64,000 nucleotides of DNA, taken from positions 37,523 to 101,522 of the forward strand of contig CACJNE010000004.1 in assembly GCA_902594675.1 (NCBI GenBank), read 5' to 3'. Under the pieces are notes generated by a model. That model did no database searches and was not told the origin of the DNA. It worked only from the letters and a program-made list of their open reading frames with translations. A program made the translations under genes and the position numbers. The DNA is from an uncultured Pelagibacteraceae bacterium (GTDB lineage: Bacteria > Pseudomonadota > Alphaproteobacteria > Pelagibacterales > Pelagibacteraceae). Shown in pieces: positions 63,851 through 64,000 of this stretch (position 1 is its first letter; every line of letters begins with the position of its first letter).

Positions 63851-64000
63851 TTATTTTCGGAAAATAATTTTTGATTCATCAAGGTCTTTGATACTTTTGC
63901 AGCCCATCAATATCATGTTACGTCTTATTTCATCATGCATATTTTGTAATAATCTTTCAATACCTTGTTGTCCGCCAGCCCCTAAACTAAACAAAAATGC
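63851..64000 (-). CDS. lldD: FMN-dependent alpha-hydroxyacid dehydrogenase, C-terminus only (LldD-like)
   Basis: Not in the ORF track because the window cuts it. The minus-strand frame reads AFLFSLGAGGQQGIERLLQNMHDEIRR, then NMILMGCKSIKDLD, and ends in FRK and TAA at 63851-63853. This is the usual C-terminal helix of the L-lactate dehydrogenase/glycolate oxidase FMN family (GxxGVxRALxxxxxE-like, then MxLxGxxxIxxLD). About 50 residues are visible; the FMN and catalytic residues lie outside. It precedes the aminotransferase by 96 bp on the same strand. Confidence 0.82.
   Translation of the reverse strand, partial: AFLFSLGAGGQQGIERLLQNMHDEIRRNMILMGCKSIKDLDESKIIFRK

Overview
The window looks like a core-genome segment of a SAR11 marine alphaproteobacterium (Candidatus Pelagibacter group). 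Base composition is very AT-rich, intergenic spaces are mostly 0-30 bp, and many genes overlap. Clade-typical content includes the DMSP demethylase dmdA with its acyl-CoA ligase and dehydrogenase partners, a SAM-II-type riboswitch before metX, and a structured leader RNA before ffh of the kind reported for Pelagibacter. I see no rRNA, tRNA, insertion sequence, prophage or CRISPR array. No stretch over 300 bp lacks a gene.

Layout. 1-1913 (+): the end of an AmpG-like permease overlapping a signal-less NlpC/P60 peptidase, probably for muropeptide recycling. 1910-3887 (-): tyrA and hisC. 3888-4070: promoter and SAM-II riboswitch. 4071-6505 (+): metX-metW-gloB. 6506-13103 (+): a promoter followed by rplU-rpmA-obgE-proB-proA-nadD-rsfS-ctpA-rppH. 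13092-46589 (-): an uninterrupted run of 29 co-directional genes. Read in transcription order it is ffh-rpsP-trmD-rplS, leuCDB, three DMSP-demethylation-type genes, asd, sdhCDAB, mmsA, mdh, sucCD, sucAB, lpdA, a TPR-sulfotransferase, priA and atpHAGDC. 46590-46749: the ffh leader RNA and a divergent promoter region. 46750-48491 (+): dapF-ftsY. 48484-51107 (-): an unknown exported protein, an alpha/beta hydrolase and an MFS transporter. 51134-55244 (+): a gamma-glutamyltransferase-like enzyme, an AMP-dependent ligase and a PanE-like reductase. 55245-64000 (-): a TRAP transporter (dctP, dctQ, dctM), a D-2-hydroxyacid dehydrogenase, a FAD-linked oxidase, an aminotransferase and the C-terminus of an FMN-dependent hydroxyacid dehydrogenase.

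How the genes work together. The long minus-strand run joins the 2-oxoglutarate-to-oxaloacetate half of the TCA cycle, the respiratory entry point (succinate dehydrogenase), ATP synthase, and a route for the carbon and sulfur of DMSP. mmsA can feed C3 semialdehydes into the same central metabolism. The plus-strand operon from rplU combines ribosome assembly, proline synthesis, NAD synthesis and RNA or protein turnover. The TRAP cluster suggests uptake of small organic or hydroxy acids followed by oxidation.

Points most worth a second look. Both membrane anchors of succinate dehydrogenase (SdhC, SdhD) appear to lack the histidines that ligate heme b in the E. coli enzyme, while the quinone-site residues are kept. 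The TRAP large permease carries a roughly 330-residue soluble, coiled-coil-like extension. Ribosomal proteins S16 and L19 share the same 27-nt-period tail repeat. The one clear intrinsic terminator in the window sits inside an operon, between dctP and dctQ.
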